Origin: Discostella pseudostelligera | Taxonomy: Eukaryota > Bacillariophyta > Thalassiosirophyceae > Thalassiosirales > Thalassiosiraceae | Length of the DNA stretch: 53,437 nucleotides | Reading direction: 5' to 3' | Assembly (NCBI GenBank): GCA_036940085.1 | Contig: JALLBK010000133.1 | Coordinates: forward strand, 1 to 53,437 | Shown here: positions 9,815 to 20,980 of the stretch, one piece after another | Position numbering within the stretch: the first letter of the stretch is position 1 | How the letters are laid out: each line of letters begins with the position of its first letter | Program-made: the position numbers and the translations under genes | The notes under the pieces: model-generated | The model's database searches: none | Told to the model about the DNA's origin: nothing | Seen by the model: only the letters and a program-made list of their open reading frames with translations

Positions 9815-12800
9815 ATGAGCGGCCAAGCCTCCTCCCCCAATGGATCCTTCTCCAATGTCGCGGCGGGATGTTCCCTACGCGAGGGAGGACCCTCCTCGTC
9901 CCGCCCATCGGTCGCCGCGTCGGCGGCAGCATCGGGGGCGGCGGCGGCAGGACCACTACCAGCCGTCGCTGCTGCGGCAGCGTCAGAACCGCAAGCAATG
10001 TCCCTGCAGCAGTCTTCCTCTTCTTCCACCACCGCTGGAATATCAAGCTCGGGATCCTCCCGCTCCACAGAACGACGATTTGCAAATAATCATTCGTCAT
10101 CGTCGACGACCTCATCATCAGTGTCAGCAGCAGCGGTGATTATGGCGGGTAGTGGCGGCGGCGGGGGCGCTGCAATGTCGGTTGCTGCAGCAGGGAGTGG
10201 GAGTGGCAGTGGGAGTGGTACCACCTCCACAACGACTTCAACGAGGCACGGCTTATCAAGTGGCGAAAATAACGGAGAGCAAGATGATATTGATAATGAT
10301 GATGACTACAGCCGTGATCGTGATCGTGATCGTGATCGTCAGCGACAGTATCATCAATATCAAAGTCAAGTCTCTTCTCAACGAATGGAGGTTGACTACT
10401 CTTCATCATCGACCTCTTCTTCTCAGGTACAGCAGCAGGCGTACCAACACCAGCATCGGCAATCGACAGCATCCTCGTCTGGTGGCTATCTCAAGTCATC
10501 ATCCATATCACCTCCATCCCAAAATCAAAATCAGCAAAACTACAATCATCCCTACTATCCGGGTGAATTAACCGTCTACTCCTGGGGACGTGGCGAGGAT
10601 GGTCAACTTGGTATTGGCGACACGTCCGATCAAGATGAACCAACCTATGTCGACTCCTTACGTGGTGTGGGTGTGAAACAAATTGCCTGTGGGAGTGGGC
10701 ATACGGTCGTTTTGACCGGAGAGGGGGATGTGTATACGTGGGGACGGGGGGATGATGGTCGTTTGGGACAGTAAGTGCCTTATCATGTATTGATATTTTT
10801 TGGCAGTGATGCCGAGTTGCATGAGCTTGTGATTTCATTTTCTAACCCTTGTTTCTTTTTCTGATGCACTGTCCCGCACCTGTTCCCTCTCTCCTCTTCA
10901 CCAAAACAAACAATCAGTGGCGACAATGGATGGAAATATGTGCCACGGTTGTGTCAGAGTTTAACAGGACAGATTATTACCCATGTCACTTGTGGGAGTT
11001 ATCATACCGCGGCTGTTTCGTCCAATGGAGATTTGTTCACGTGAGTTTGATTATTTTTGGTTTCGGTGTAGGTGTGGATGGGGAGGGTATTTGCGGATCG
11101 TGTGGCTCCATAATAATTTTGTTGCATGCTCTCTCTCTCACACACACTCTCTCTCATTCTCTACATCACTTTATGTCCATGGGCATATGAACAGGTGGGG
11201 AGGAGGGATGTACGGTAAGCTAGGACATGGCAACGAATCTGGTCATTCCACCCCCCGTCGTGTCGAGGCATTGGTGGGACTGACGATTGTTGACATTGCC
11301 TGTGGATCGCGTCATACGGCCGTGGTTACCAACAAGGGATGTTTGTACACGTAAGTTTCGATCGTTATTCATAAGAATAATTCAATTCTCTCTTAGCTCA
11401 ACCTCTCACCGTTCAATTTGTTGTCCACAACGCCTCCACACTGTCTCTTCGACAAACAGATGGGGTGATAAGGAGAATGGTGTTGCTGGACATGGAGATA
11501 CCGAAGGACATCAGTACACGCCAAAATTGCTCGAGAGATTGAGTGGGAAGAATGTCGTTCAGATTAGCGCGTGCGGATTCCATACGGGCTGTTTGACAGA
11601 TTTGGGGGAGGTACGTGTGACACTCTCTTTTTTGCGCTACGGCTTCGTTGTTGAGGCTCATCTAATCCATTCCATTGCATGCTTGATTTGATCACTACTC
11701 AATCTATTAACACCCTGATGTTCAGGTGTACACTTGGGGCGAGGTAAGAAAAGATTTTTAACCCACTGCTTGCATTTGTGGTTATTATCATTCGGTACCA
11801 AGAAAATCATTAATGTCGATGCAATTTTTGTAGGGTAAATTTGGAAGGTTAGGCCATGGAGCAGAACGGAACTCTCATTCACCCCGCCTAGTGGAATCCC
11901 TCTTGGGCAAACGACCAATACAGATCACATGTGGGGGTTTCCATAGCGCGGTTGTCACCCAAGATGGCAAAAGTGAGTATTCATTCCATGCGTTGATTCT
12001 CTCTCTCATCGACGTATGTCTTCCTGATATTCCTTCGCTCATCCGCACAAATAGTGTACACATTTGGTGGAGGCGAGCATGGTCAACTTGGGCACGGAGA
12101 TAAGGTGAATAAAGTCAAACCTACATTAGTTCAGGCTCTCGATGGGATATTTTTACAACAAATTACATGCGGATGGAGCCATTCGGTTGCATTAACGTCC
12201 GAGGGTGAAGTGTACACATGGGGCAATGGTGATCACGGCAAATTAGGCCATGGCAGTGGAAAGAAGGTATCTACCCCGCAGCTGCTGGAGAAACTTGTTG
12301 GGCTTAAAGTGGTCCGAGTTGCTTCCTACAATGAGCACACAGCCTGTTTAGTTGAGCCTCAGTCATTGAGTCAGGGAGGTTCACGCCGTGCTGCTCCGGG
12401 AACAATGGTACCAATTAGTGCAGCATTCTTGCATGACCTGAAAGAAATGGTGAATGATGAGGAATATTCGGACGTTACATTTGTCGTAGAAGGACGTCAT
12501 GTCTATGCATTAAGGGCAGTGTTGGCTAAGCGATGCGAGCATTTTGCAGCCATGTTCCGTAGTGGCATGAGAGAATGCAAAGAGGGAGCAGTAATTCCCA
12601 TCCCCAACATGTCTTATGCGGTGTTCTTGTTGATTTTGGAGTATTTGTACACAGATTCGGTCAAAATTGCCTTGGAACATGCAGTGGAACTTTACCTCGC
12701 TTCTGATTTGTACCAACTTGCTGCATTGCGTGAAATGTGCTGTGTCGTGGTCCGACGGGGCATTGGATCGGAAAATGCTGCTTACCTGTTGCAAAGTGCT

Positions 12801-12938
12801 CACGACGCACATTGTCAGGTCATGAAGGATATATCCATGGAATATATTGTTGCCAACTTTGACGTTGTCTCTAAAAGTGATTGCATCAAGGCCGTCAGCC
12901 ATGGTTTACTTTTAGAGATATTGTCATTACGCCCTTGA
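9815..12938 (+). CDS. RCC1-repeat propeller plus BTB domain protein (RCBTB-like)
   Basis: Seven exons: 9815-10770, 10918-11040, 11195-11350, 11460-11610, 11726-11743, 11834-11972 and 12055-12938 (808 aa). The first 250 residues are low-complexity Ser/Gly/His/Gln sequence. Seven RCC1 repeats follow, each with a YTWG-like and a LGHGD-like strand, giving a full propeller. Next comes a BTB/POZ domain (YSDVTFVVEGRHVYALRAVL) and a BACK-like helical tail. Human RCBTB1/2 share this order and act as Cul3 ubiquitin ligase adaptors; that role is inferred here. Exon 5 is an 18-nt microexon encoding VYTWGE. Several introns cut the same T/W point of successive repeats. The frame is open to an upstream ATG at 9683, which would add 44 residues. 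Confidence 0.85.
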
Positions 12939-13845
12939 TGATCAATCTCTCTGTTGGATTGAGGCAATTCTCAATCGGGCACGGACCTACTTATCCCAGT
13001 TTGTGAGGAACGGATGGCGGCGGAAGTAAGGTCTTTTCAGACGGTTATGAAATGAGTAGAATAATTTTGCTTGTATTACTTAGATTACATTATTTGGTAC
13101 GATAGGCACATTGTTCCAAGAGATAGATATGCGAATCATCATCGTACAGTTCTCTCATTCGCAATACTAAAGTCGACGACGTTGAGGAGCACGAAGAACA
13201 CAGAAAGAACAATAAACTTCAACAGGAGCCCCCCGACTACTGAGTTCTTCCTATGCCTACAATGGTATGATAGTTGATGATTGATGATAAGTATGTAGTA
13301 GCATCGAGGAGGAATCAATCGATCGGGGGACGACGATGCTGCTGCGCCTGTGCTGATGATTCATGATCCAGCAGCACCATGTTCTTGTCTTCTTGGTGAT
13401 CCTTGTGCTCTTATAGAGGTATGCAAGTCTCTTGAATGGTGAATGTTTGTTATCGCTTAGTATTACTACTATGCTGAGGTAATATCGATCCCCATCTCCG
13501 ATCTCCGATCTCCAACCCGGCCGTATTCACACCTTTCGATGAAAAAGAGGACTCGTTCCCCTTTTGAAACATCTAGTTCTACTACGATAAGTTAAAGTAT
13601 GAATGCGTATGTACAATTCGGATAGGCATCGTTCTGGTTTGTACAGCCACCCACAAGGTCCATAACAGCCCACAACCCAACGCTATGAAAGAGCCACCTA
13701 TCCTACCAGCAAACCGCTGTAGAAAAATGGATGTGCATGCTGTCCGCTGTCCGACGATCTTGTGGTAGTGGTGGGGTACATCATACCATACCATTAATCA
13801 ATAGAACGGTGGCCATTATATAATCGTTATTCTCATTCTATCCCC
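12939..13845. other. Intergenic region
   Basis: About 900 bp between two plus-strand genes. It should hold the 3' UTR of the RCC1-BTB gene and the promoter of the first NCPWW gene. I see no convincing coding frame, no E2F-like site and no notable repeat apart from short GATC-rich patches near 13315-13330 and 13490-13515. Confidence 0.5.
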
Positions 13846-15807
13846 ATGACGTTTCGCGGCACCGTATCCGTTATTCTCATCCTCCTCTCACCCCATATTA
13901 TTGCAAGTACTCAGCAAGCATGCAATCAACCGGCCGCCACATGCAACCAAGGCATTTGGTCCTCTGCCAAATGCAAATGCCATTGCATCTCCCCGCTCTG
14001 TCTTGACGACGCCTCCGGCGAATGTGTCGCATCATCCTCTCCTACCCGATGCAACGACCACGACAACAATGGTGGCAATCCTTGGCAGGGGTGCCAAGTA
14101 GGAATAGATTGTCCATGGTGGAACGACATCACCTTTCCTGGGAGATGCATCACTGGATCCCAACTTTCATCAGGCGGGGGGACAATCTACTACGCCACCA
14201 ACGAGGATTGTTGTGCAGCTCATCATTCAAATAATGCGATATCATGCATCACCCGTAGCCTCATCGATACAAGCAACTCAACGACTGCCCAGTATAACAT
14301 TACTATTAGTTTAGATGAAGAGGAGGAGGAGGAGGATGACGATGATGTGTATTCATCAGTCACAATTAAATTTACAGTCAATGGACTACCCAACGAAGTG
14401 GATTATGGAATACTCGAAACGGAAATGTTGTTCATGATGAAGAAAGTCTTGATCGATTTGTCAGATTTGAAGGTGTCAAAAGTAGAAGAGAATCCGTTCT
14501 TGGCTAGTGAGAGCTTAACCACTGCCAAGAAGGGCACTGATGATAGTTTCATGACGATCAGTATTTACTACGATGTTACCATGATCAATTATCCAGCGGA
14601 GGACTTTGGACAATTTATCATTTCAGGATTTCGTGACATGTTCACTGCAATCTCACAGGACATTGAAGAATGTGATGGCTTGGTTTACTTTCGTTTCGGA
14701 ATTAGTGTGAATTGGTGCATCGATGAATTTGGGGAGGGAGGAGAATTTGGTGTGTGCGTGGCTACTCACCCCAAGGTTACTGTGGGATTTCGATTGGCCA
14801 ATATACCAGTGAAACTGAATGCAGATGAGTTGATTCAACAAGTAATTGGCATTTATGAACAAGTATTGGCGCCTGTCGAAGATTTGAATATTCTTTCAAT
14901 TGAAACGAAGAAAGTGGTCGACCATCCAGCATCCAACAACACTATTACCAAAGATGTCTACGTGGAAATTGTGGATCAAAAATTTGTCATTGTTGCCAAC
15001 GAAACGATGGATGACCCCGTTCTCGGACCAATCGTTGACGAACGCATACAGAGCTCCAAGTATGAGATACTTCGATTGATACAACCTAACTCCAAAGATT
15101 CCTTAGACAGTAATGAATATTGGTGCATCAATGGCAATGGAGCATACACGATCTGTAAGGAACGTCCTACTCCCAAGCCTACGGAACCTCCCGAACCTCC
15201 GGAGCCGTATCCATTCCTTCTCCCAAAATGGGCAATCATCACTCTGACCGTGGTTAGCGTTGCAGTCACCTGCTGCCTCTGCTGGTGCACTTATTCATTC
15301 ATTGATCAATGCGACACGAAAAAGAACGAACGAAATATGGTGAACTATCTCACAACGGGTCAACAATATAGCAAACCAAAGAAGGAACCGATTCGATCAT
15401 CCCGCCCGCCGCCGCCAACGTACCTTCCACGGCGCAACTCGCGGCCTACGCCACAACCAGTAGGACATCAAAGATATCATGAATCTCGACCCGATGTTGA
15501 ACCAGCGGTTCCTCTCGCGAATGATACAAAATATTTGGAAGACATGCCTTCATTTGTATTTCGATACGACAACGAGGCCCCTCCTATACGCACTGCCGAT
15601 ACCAAATATTTAGAGGACATGCATTCATTTGTATTTGATGATTGTGGTGGTCAAGCACCACCACGTCATCATTCCATTACCGCAAACGAAACCAAATATT
15701 TGGAGAATGCGCCGTCATTTATTTTTGACAGCGGCGAAAGCCAATCTCAAAATCGTTTAGCTATTACCAATGGGGAAGGGCACGCGAGATCAAAACGTGA
15801 TCCATGA
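13846..15807 (+). CDS. NCPWW-family type I membrane protein, member 1
   Basis: Single exon, 653 aa. A signal peptide (VSVILILLSPHIIA) is followed by a Cys-rich module with CKCHC, GGNPWQGC and IDCPWW, ending in a CC and one more Cys. Two copies of a roughly 150-residue module follow (about residues 170-300 and 310-430). Each begins with a strand such as FTVNGLPNEV or VGFRLANIPV and ends with Cys-containing sequence (WCINGNGAYTIC). A Pro-rich linker, a Cys-rich membrane span (WAIITLTVVSVAVTCCLC) and a cytoplasmic tail complete it. The tail ends with three repeats of the form TKYLEDMxSFVF. It shares the Cys-rich and middle modules with the head-to-head pair at 41.8-46.7 kb but has no introns and a duplicated middle module. 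No known family is recognised. A diatom cell-surface role is inferred. Confidence 0.8.
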   Translation: MTFRGTVSVILILLSPHIIASTQQACNQPAATCNQGIWSSAKCKCHCISPLCLDDASGECVASSSPTRCNDHDNNGGNPWQGCQVGIDCPWWNDITFPGRCITGSQLSSGGGTIYYATNEDCCAAHHSNNAISCITRSLIDTSNSTTAQYNITISLDEEEEEEDDDDVYSSVTIKFTVNGLPNEVDYGILETEMLFMMKKVLIDLSDLKVSKVEENPFLASESLTTAKKGTDDSFMTISIYYDVTMINYPAEDFGQFIISGFRDMFTAISQDIEECDGLVYFRFGISVNWCIDEFGEGGEFGVCVATHPKVTVGFRLANIPVKLNADELIQQVIGIYEQVLAPVEDLNILSIETKKVVDHPASNNTITKDVYVEIVDQKFVIVANETMDDPVLGPIVDERIQSSKYEILRLIQPNSKDSLDSNEYWCINGNGAYTICKERPTPKPTEPPEPPEPYPFLLPKWAIITLTVVSVAVTCCLCWCTYSFIDQCDTKKNERNMVNYLTTGQQYSKPKKEPIRSSRPPPPTYLPRRNSRPTPQPVGHQRYHESRPDVEPAVPLANDTKYLEDMPSFVFRYDNEAPPIRTADTKYLEDMHSFVFDDCGGQAPPRHHSITANETKYLENAPSFIFDSGESQSQNRLAITNGEGHARSKRDP

Positions 15808-16067
15808 TCCAGGTGGTGATTGCATGTCGCATGTGCTTTCTTTGATGATGAGGTTGTTTAGAAGACACTCCTATCTATTTGGTTCGATGAAACATGAGCA
15901 TAGTGCACAATAGTATTCGTTTCATTTCATTAAGTTTTTCACTAAATAATTGTCATGTCTTATCGAATGGATACATCAACTCCTACTAGTGTTGTACGTG
16001 ACGCAGCCACCGCGGTGGTTGCATGATCGCATTATCACCGCATAGATACTCGAGCTTAATGCTAGGC

Positions 16068-17382
16068 CTATTTCTTTGCCTTTCCCATTCCCTTCGCTGC
16101 ACGGTTTTGTAATTTCTTTACTCGTTTATTCACCTTCGCCTCCGTTGCAGCTCGTTTACTCGACTTACTGGCACCCGAATGCGGCACACTCTTCTTCTCG
16201 CTCCGAGCACGCCGTCGTTTCACCCCTCCTCCACCACGAGAGATAGCAGGGGATATACTGCCCTCCAATTTGCGTTTGGATGATTGATTTTTAGTAGGTG
16301 AAGTAGCAGAACCCGCACCCTTCCCTCCATCGCCACGTTTACTTTTGAATCTCTTCCCACATACCATAACCCTCAATTCTCGTTTCAGATATTTTGATCC
16401 ATGAAGTTGCAATGCCAGCGGAACTAATGTCGCATCCCGAACAGTAACATACCCAAACCCTTTACATTTTTGTGTCTCCTTATCACGAACAATCCGTATA
16501 CCCGAAATTGCACAACCTTCACTTTCATTCAAATCTTCTCCATCCATTAATGACTTTACGAAATGATCACGCAACGTTTCCTCCTCGGCATCATAGGGTA
16601 AATTTCCAACAAATACACTCCGATTTGGCTCCACGGTTGGATTGGCACGATCAACACGTATCGTATGTGATTGGTAGGTGGTATTGTTTAATTTCAGTGC
16701 ATTGGTAACAGATTCTACTGACTTGAATACTACATATCCCTGTGCAGATTTCTTGGGTGTATCGGATAGAAGTTTACCCGTGTTGGCACATACCTTCTTC
16801 ATCATATTCTGCATGTTTTTACAATTCAGAAGTTTTAGAAGAATGTGTAAATATTAATGATTGAGCGTGTTTCAACGGAGAGGAGTGTTGTCAACACCAA
16901 GTGGAAATACCACTTGTGCAGCACTAAGGAACACTTACCTGATTTCCAGCCTGTTCCGGTGGAAGTTTCACACCCGCCACAGCCATCGAACGTAGTCTTG
17001 TACTAGCCACAGATCCACATGGCTTGAATATCCCCGCGAGTGCTCGTCGAGTAATTTCTGGGGGTAGATTCCCAACAAAGATGGTGCGATCTTCTTCTTC
17101 TTTGAGCTCTTCCGGGGTCTTCTTTGTGGTTGTTGGTGTTGCTGCAGTTTCGTCTGGAGAAGTAGACGAGTCATCTTCCACTTCCAGAGAAGTGGAAGCA
17201 GGTTTGTCGTCGCTACTGCTGCCACTGGGAACTTCCTCGTCCTTTCCATCATTGCCATCATGTTTTGCAGATGGCAACTTATGCAATACTGATGGCACCG
17301 AGAATTTATTGGATGCGAAGAGGTCGTCTGGTACAGCCGCTGGTGCATCGCCGCCGAAGATACTGCTGATTAAGGATTTCAT
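16068..17382 (-). CDS. RBM34/Nop12-like nucleolar RNA-binding protein, two RRMs
   Basis: Two exons: 16939-17382 and 16068-16808 (394 aa). After an acidic, Ser/Thr-rich N-terminus the first RRM carries RTIFVGNLPPEI. The second RRM has SVFVGNLPYDAEEETL (RNP2) and CKGFGYVTV (RNP1). The two-RRM layout with this spacing, plus the Lys/Arg-rich tail (KRRRARSEKK, VNKRVKKLQNRAAKG), fits RBM34/yeast Nop12, a factor for large-subunit rRNA processing in the nucleolus. The intron falls inside RRM1. The frame is open upstream to a GTG, but the first ATG is at 17382. It is head-to-head with the lipase gene. The paralogous choice (Nop12, RBM34 or Nop13) is not settled by eye. Confidence 0.78.
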
Positions 17383-17874
17383 GGTCTTAGATGCTAAGTA
17401 ATTGTTCTTGGGATGGTTGCTGCTTTCAATTCCACTCTCTCTTCTGCCTGCCACTGCCGTCGGCCGTCATGGTTGTTTGGAGTTTGGCTTGGGTTTGAGT
17501 TTGGAGGGGAGGCGGCGGCGGGTGAGTCGGGTGGCTGGAAGCAAAATCCTGACGCCAGACAGACGAGATCTGAGGAGATGCGTGCGGCGGGCGTTCCCTT
17601 TGCCCCCCAAACTCTGGTGCGCGGGCCCGCGTATCCATCGATTCGGACACTTCAATGTGAGGAAAAAGATATTGTGTCCAGAAAGAATATGATTTGTATC
17701 CGATCCGCCGTCACTACCGCCACCACCGACTGCAACCGCAACCGCAAACCGCAAACCGCAAACCGCAAACCGCAAGCAATTGCAAGCGAGATGTCCATGA
17801 CCATGACGGCCGAATCCGGCTGCCGCATCCATCTGCATCCATGCAAATTGACTTGCCTATCTCAATAAGACATC
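17383..17874. promoter_or_regulatory. Divergent promoter region with heptamer repeat
   Basis: About 490 bp between the RRM gene (-) and the lipase-like gene (+). Its main feature is a tandem AAACCGC-type heptamer array at about 17733-17775. No E2F-like site is seen, unlike in most other divergent spacers of this window. Confidence 0.45.
17733..17775 (+). repeat. Tandem AAACCGC heptamer repeat
   Basis: Five to six consecutive copies of a 6-7 nt unit (AACCGC, then AAACCGC) lie about 100 bp upstream of the lipase start codon. The unit would rephase every seven bases in any reading frame, so it is non-coding in nature. It may be a promoter element or a simple microsatellite. Confidence 0.85.
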
Positions 17875-20753
17875 ATGCAAGCATACTCTAACCCCAACAC
17901 TCATCATTATGCCATCGATGCCGCCAAACTCGTGGAACGATGTCGTTCACTACTTCACTCAATATTGAATTACCTCGAATCCCATTCGTCGGCACGGGCA
18001 TTCCGACGACGCGCCGTTCAACTCGTTTCATTGTGTGATGGTGAGTTTCGATCGATCGATGGTCTATGCATGATTGGATGACTGAGCTGGAATTTTCGTC
18101 ATTGGAAATGGCGAAGCCCTCTCCTTCGCAATATCTATGCATGTGATGTGCGTCTCAACAAATCATTATGGTTCTACTCTTACTTTTTATTTCTGTTTTC
18201 TACAGTGCTAAAATGCGTGGATCGACTTATTCACACCCATCTCCTCGACTTATTATCTCGAGAGATGGAATATCTATCAAGTATTAATGACAATTATACT
18301 AACAAGAAGGCACAGCTACATCAATTCTTTGGGGAGCATACTGAATTCCCAACGTTGATGAATACTGTCAAGACACTCCGATGTGCAGCAAAAGTAGCTC
18401 GGGAATATCGATGTTCTGCTACTACTGGTGATTGTGGTTCTCATAAGGCAAACGGTATGGATCTAAGTCAGCAACAACAATTGATGCATAGGCGAATACA
18501 CTCTACACTTCCAGCTATCATGCCCGGGGGAGGGAAAACTCATTTCTTATCCATCGATGATCCCATCGAAGATGACAGTTATGGTCAGGGGGGATGGTAC
18601 TACTCCGGGAGGCGCTCACCATCTCCACCACCTCCACTAGCCCAGAGTGCGGGGGATAAGAGTCCCTCCCAAAATCATCATAGACGTGCCATGTCNTCCA
18701 ACGTTTCCAATTTTGTCAACTCCATCATCAGCAGCAGCAACGATGGAGCACAGCCCACTAAGAAGCACAAAAGATTCCAGCTTGTTTCGTTTGATTGTAA
18801 CGCTGCAACTCTGTTTAGTTAGACTGGAAGAGGCAAATTCAGTACTTTGTGATGGGAAAGCAGATTTGGGTGATGAGAGTTGTGCGAACTATTATTCTCA
18901 ATCCATGCCCCTAGTGTCAGTAAGAATGGTTGCAGTCGGAGTTACCATCGGAAGTGCCGTTGCGCTACTTTCTAGATTACGAGCCAAGCACGTGCATTTA
19001 GATTTATTACCCCTAGCAGGTAAAGCTTCGGCAGGGATGGCAACGGCAGCCCTTATCCGGAGACAGTGGAGGATCTTGTGCATGAATGCAAGAATTGCCA
19101 ATTCTGCTGCCGCAACAGAGGATTGGATATTGCAGTGGATCTGTCTTGTTAATAATAATGGATCTGAAATGGATGCTGGATACAAGCAGTTTATTTCTCC
19201 TCGAAAGGTAAGCATATGTTATTATTGGCAATGCTGGTCGGATTTACTGTTTTCTCATTGAATTCGTCACTGCCGCCTTACGCTTTTGCACAGCCACTCC
19301 TCTGGTACTCCAACGGTTCGATACGGTTTCAACTGATTAAAAGAGGAATGGATCTTTTATATGCATCAATCGGGAAGGCAATTGAGATAACCCGAGGTCA
19401 TGAGGTAATCGAGTCATCCGTATCCACTTCAAAATCATCTAGTCTGTGGACAATTGTCGTGGCTTCGCTAACAGCAAGTTACTACAATGTCATTGGTCCT
19501 GCGGCTAAATCTGCTTCGTCATTGGCAAATGCGCCTTCATCAATTATTCGAAATGCATGGGGCATGGTGTCACTTCCTGCAGTGAAGAAAGCTTCGTTGG
19601 AGGCCACGCGAATATTAAAAGGCGCAGCAATTGCTGATCGCATTGAAATGTGTGGAGGTGAGTACAACACGAGTACTGGGCCAATTATTTAACACCTCAA
19701 GTGTTTGACTTACATCAAATATTGTTTTCTGCAGTATCCTGCTTCGTATTGTCAAGAGAGTCATTTCCAGCTTTAGCATCGGCATTACGACGATTTCATC
19801 GTCAACAGGAGCGAGAAGACTCTAGACTAGACACAATTCATGAGACGGTATCCAATCATCCATCCACTGTCAATATTAACAAGGGATTTCAACGAAGGGA
19901 CGTCATTTTACATCTTACTGGGGGCGGATTTTTTGCACATACTATTGCGGGTGATTTACCGTATCTGCTTGACTGGAGTGCATCGACCAACGCAGTGATA
20001 ATTGTACCTGAATATTCATTGTTCCCACACAAATATCCAGATGCCATCAATGAAGTGACACAGATTTATCGTGCACTTCGTTTTGGGCAGGCCGCAATGC
20101 TATTGGGATTTCAATCCGACAGGATCGTAGTGTCTGGAGAGTCGGTGGGTGGAAACTTGGCCACAGCCCTTTGTGTGTCATTGGTGATGGATCACAAGGA
20201 AGGTGGATTTGCTGAATTGCCACGACGGAAAAGTGCCGAATTCAATGACCTTGAGGACGATCTGGGGTTCAGCTTGTGTGAGAGATCGAATTCTGGTGAA
20301 AATAGTCGGGAGATGTGTAACTTGGACATTCCTGATGCATTGCTGCTGTGCTGTCCAGCATTGAACTTGTCTCTGGCCCAAACTCCTTCTCGCATCGATG
20401 GTGCCAATGATCCAGTTTTGCCAAGTGCATTGATTTCAACAATTTCCGCGTCTTACCTGGGTGGATGCTCGACGACGGATCCTGTTGCATCTCCATATTT
20501 TGCATCGGATGCAGTGATTTGCAATTTCCCACCGACCCTGATTTTCACATCATCTGAGGACCCGCTTCTCGATGATTCTGTGGCTTTCAATAGTCGCTTA
20601 AGAAGTCTTGGCGTGAAGAGTTCTTTACGCGCGGTTCATGACCTCCCACATGCGTTCTGGGCTTTGAGCACAGCAGGAATTCCTGAGGCTCGGCAGGTGC
20701 AAAAGGAGTGTCAACAGTTCCTGGCTAGGGTATTTTGTTCGGACGCATATTGA
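17875..20753 (+). CDS. Hormone-sensitive-lipase-like alpha/beta hydrolase (frame broken by an N)
   Basis: Four exons: 17875-18040, 18206-19207, 19294-19657 and 19735-20753. The C-terminal 350 residues are an HSL-type carboxylester hydrolase: an HGGG-like HLTGGGFF, the nucleophile elbow SGESVGGN, an acid region EDPLLDDS and a late HDLPHAFW histidine. The large N-terminal part, partly helical, is comparable to the regulatory N-domain of hormone-sensitive lipase. A single ambiguous base at 18696 shifts the frame. With that base ignored, the frames on both sides join and the four exons total 850 codons exactly. The gene is therefore probably intact and the N an assembly artefact. Likely role: hydrolysis of acylglycerols or other acyl esters; substrate inferred. 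An RRM gene lies head-to-head. Confidence 0.82.
18696..18696. other. Ambiguous base causing an apparent frameshift
   Basis: A single N sits inside exon 2 of the lipase-like gene, in a codon after HHRRAM. Counting it shifts the frame and produces a stop at about 18822. Omitting it gives a continuous frame through the next 500 bases into the splice donor at 19208. Confidence 0.85.
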
Positions 20754-20980
20754 TGATTTGCCATACGACGCACAGTCAAAGGAAAAGATGGTTATATTTA
20801 ATTGCCATAAAGGTGGAGAAATCATACTGTTATGCTCATCCCGAGCTCTGAGATTACAATTGCGGTTCTCATGGCGACAATCCTCTGACCAAACTCGAGA
20901 TTAATCACAAATCATATCATTGTGAAATCCCTTCTGATTTAGATGAGATATTAAGTCAACCGTGATTTCTCTGGATGAAT

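Noticed and set aside
9621..10118. 165-codon minus-strand frame
   Set aside because: Mirror of the Ser/Gly-rich start of the RCC1-BTB gene and of its E2F-bearing promoter.
17426..17868. Overlapping frames on both strands near the heptamer repeat
   Set aside because: They exist because AAACCGC repeats lack stops in several phases; they have no domain and lie between two real gene starts.
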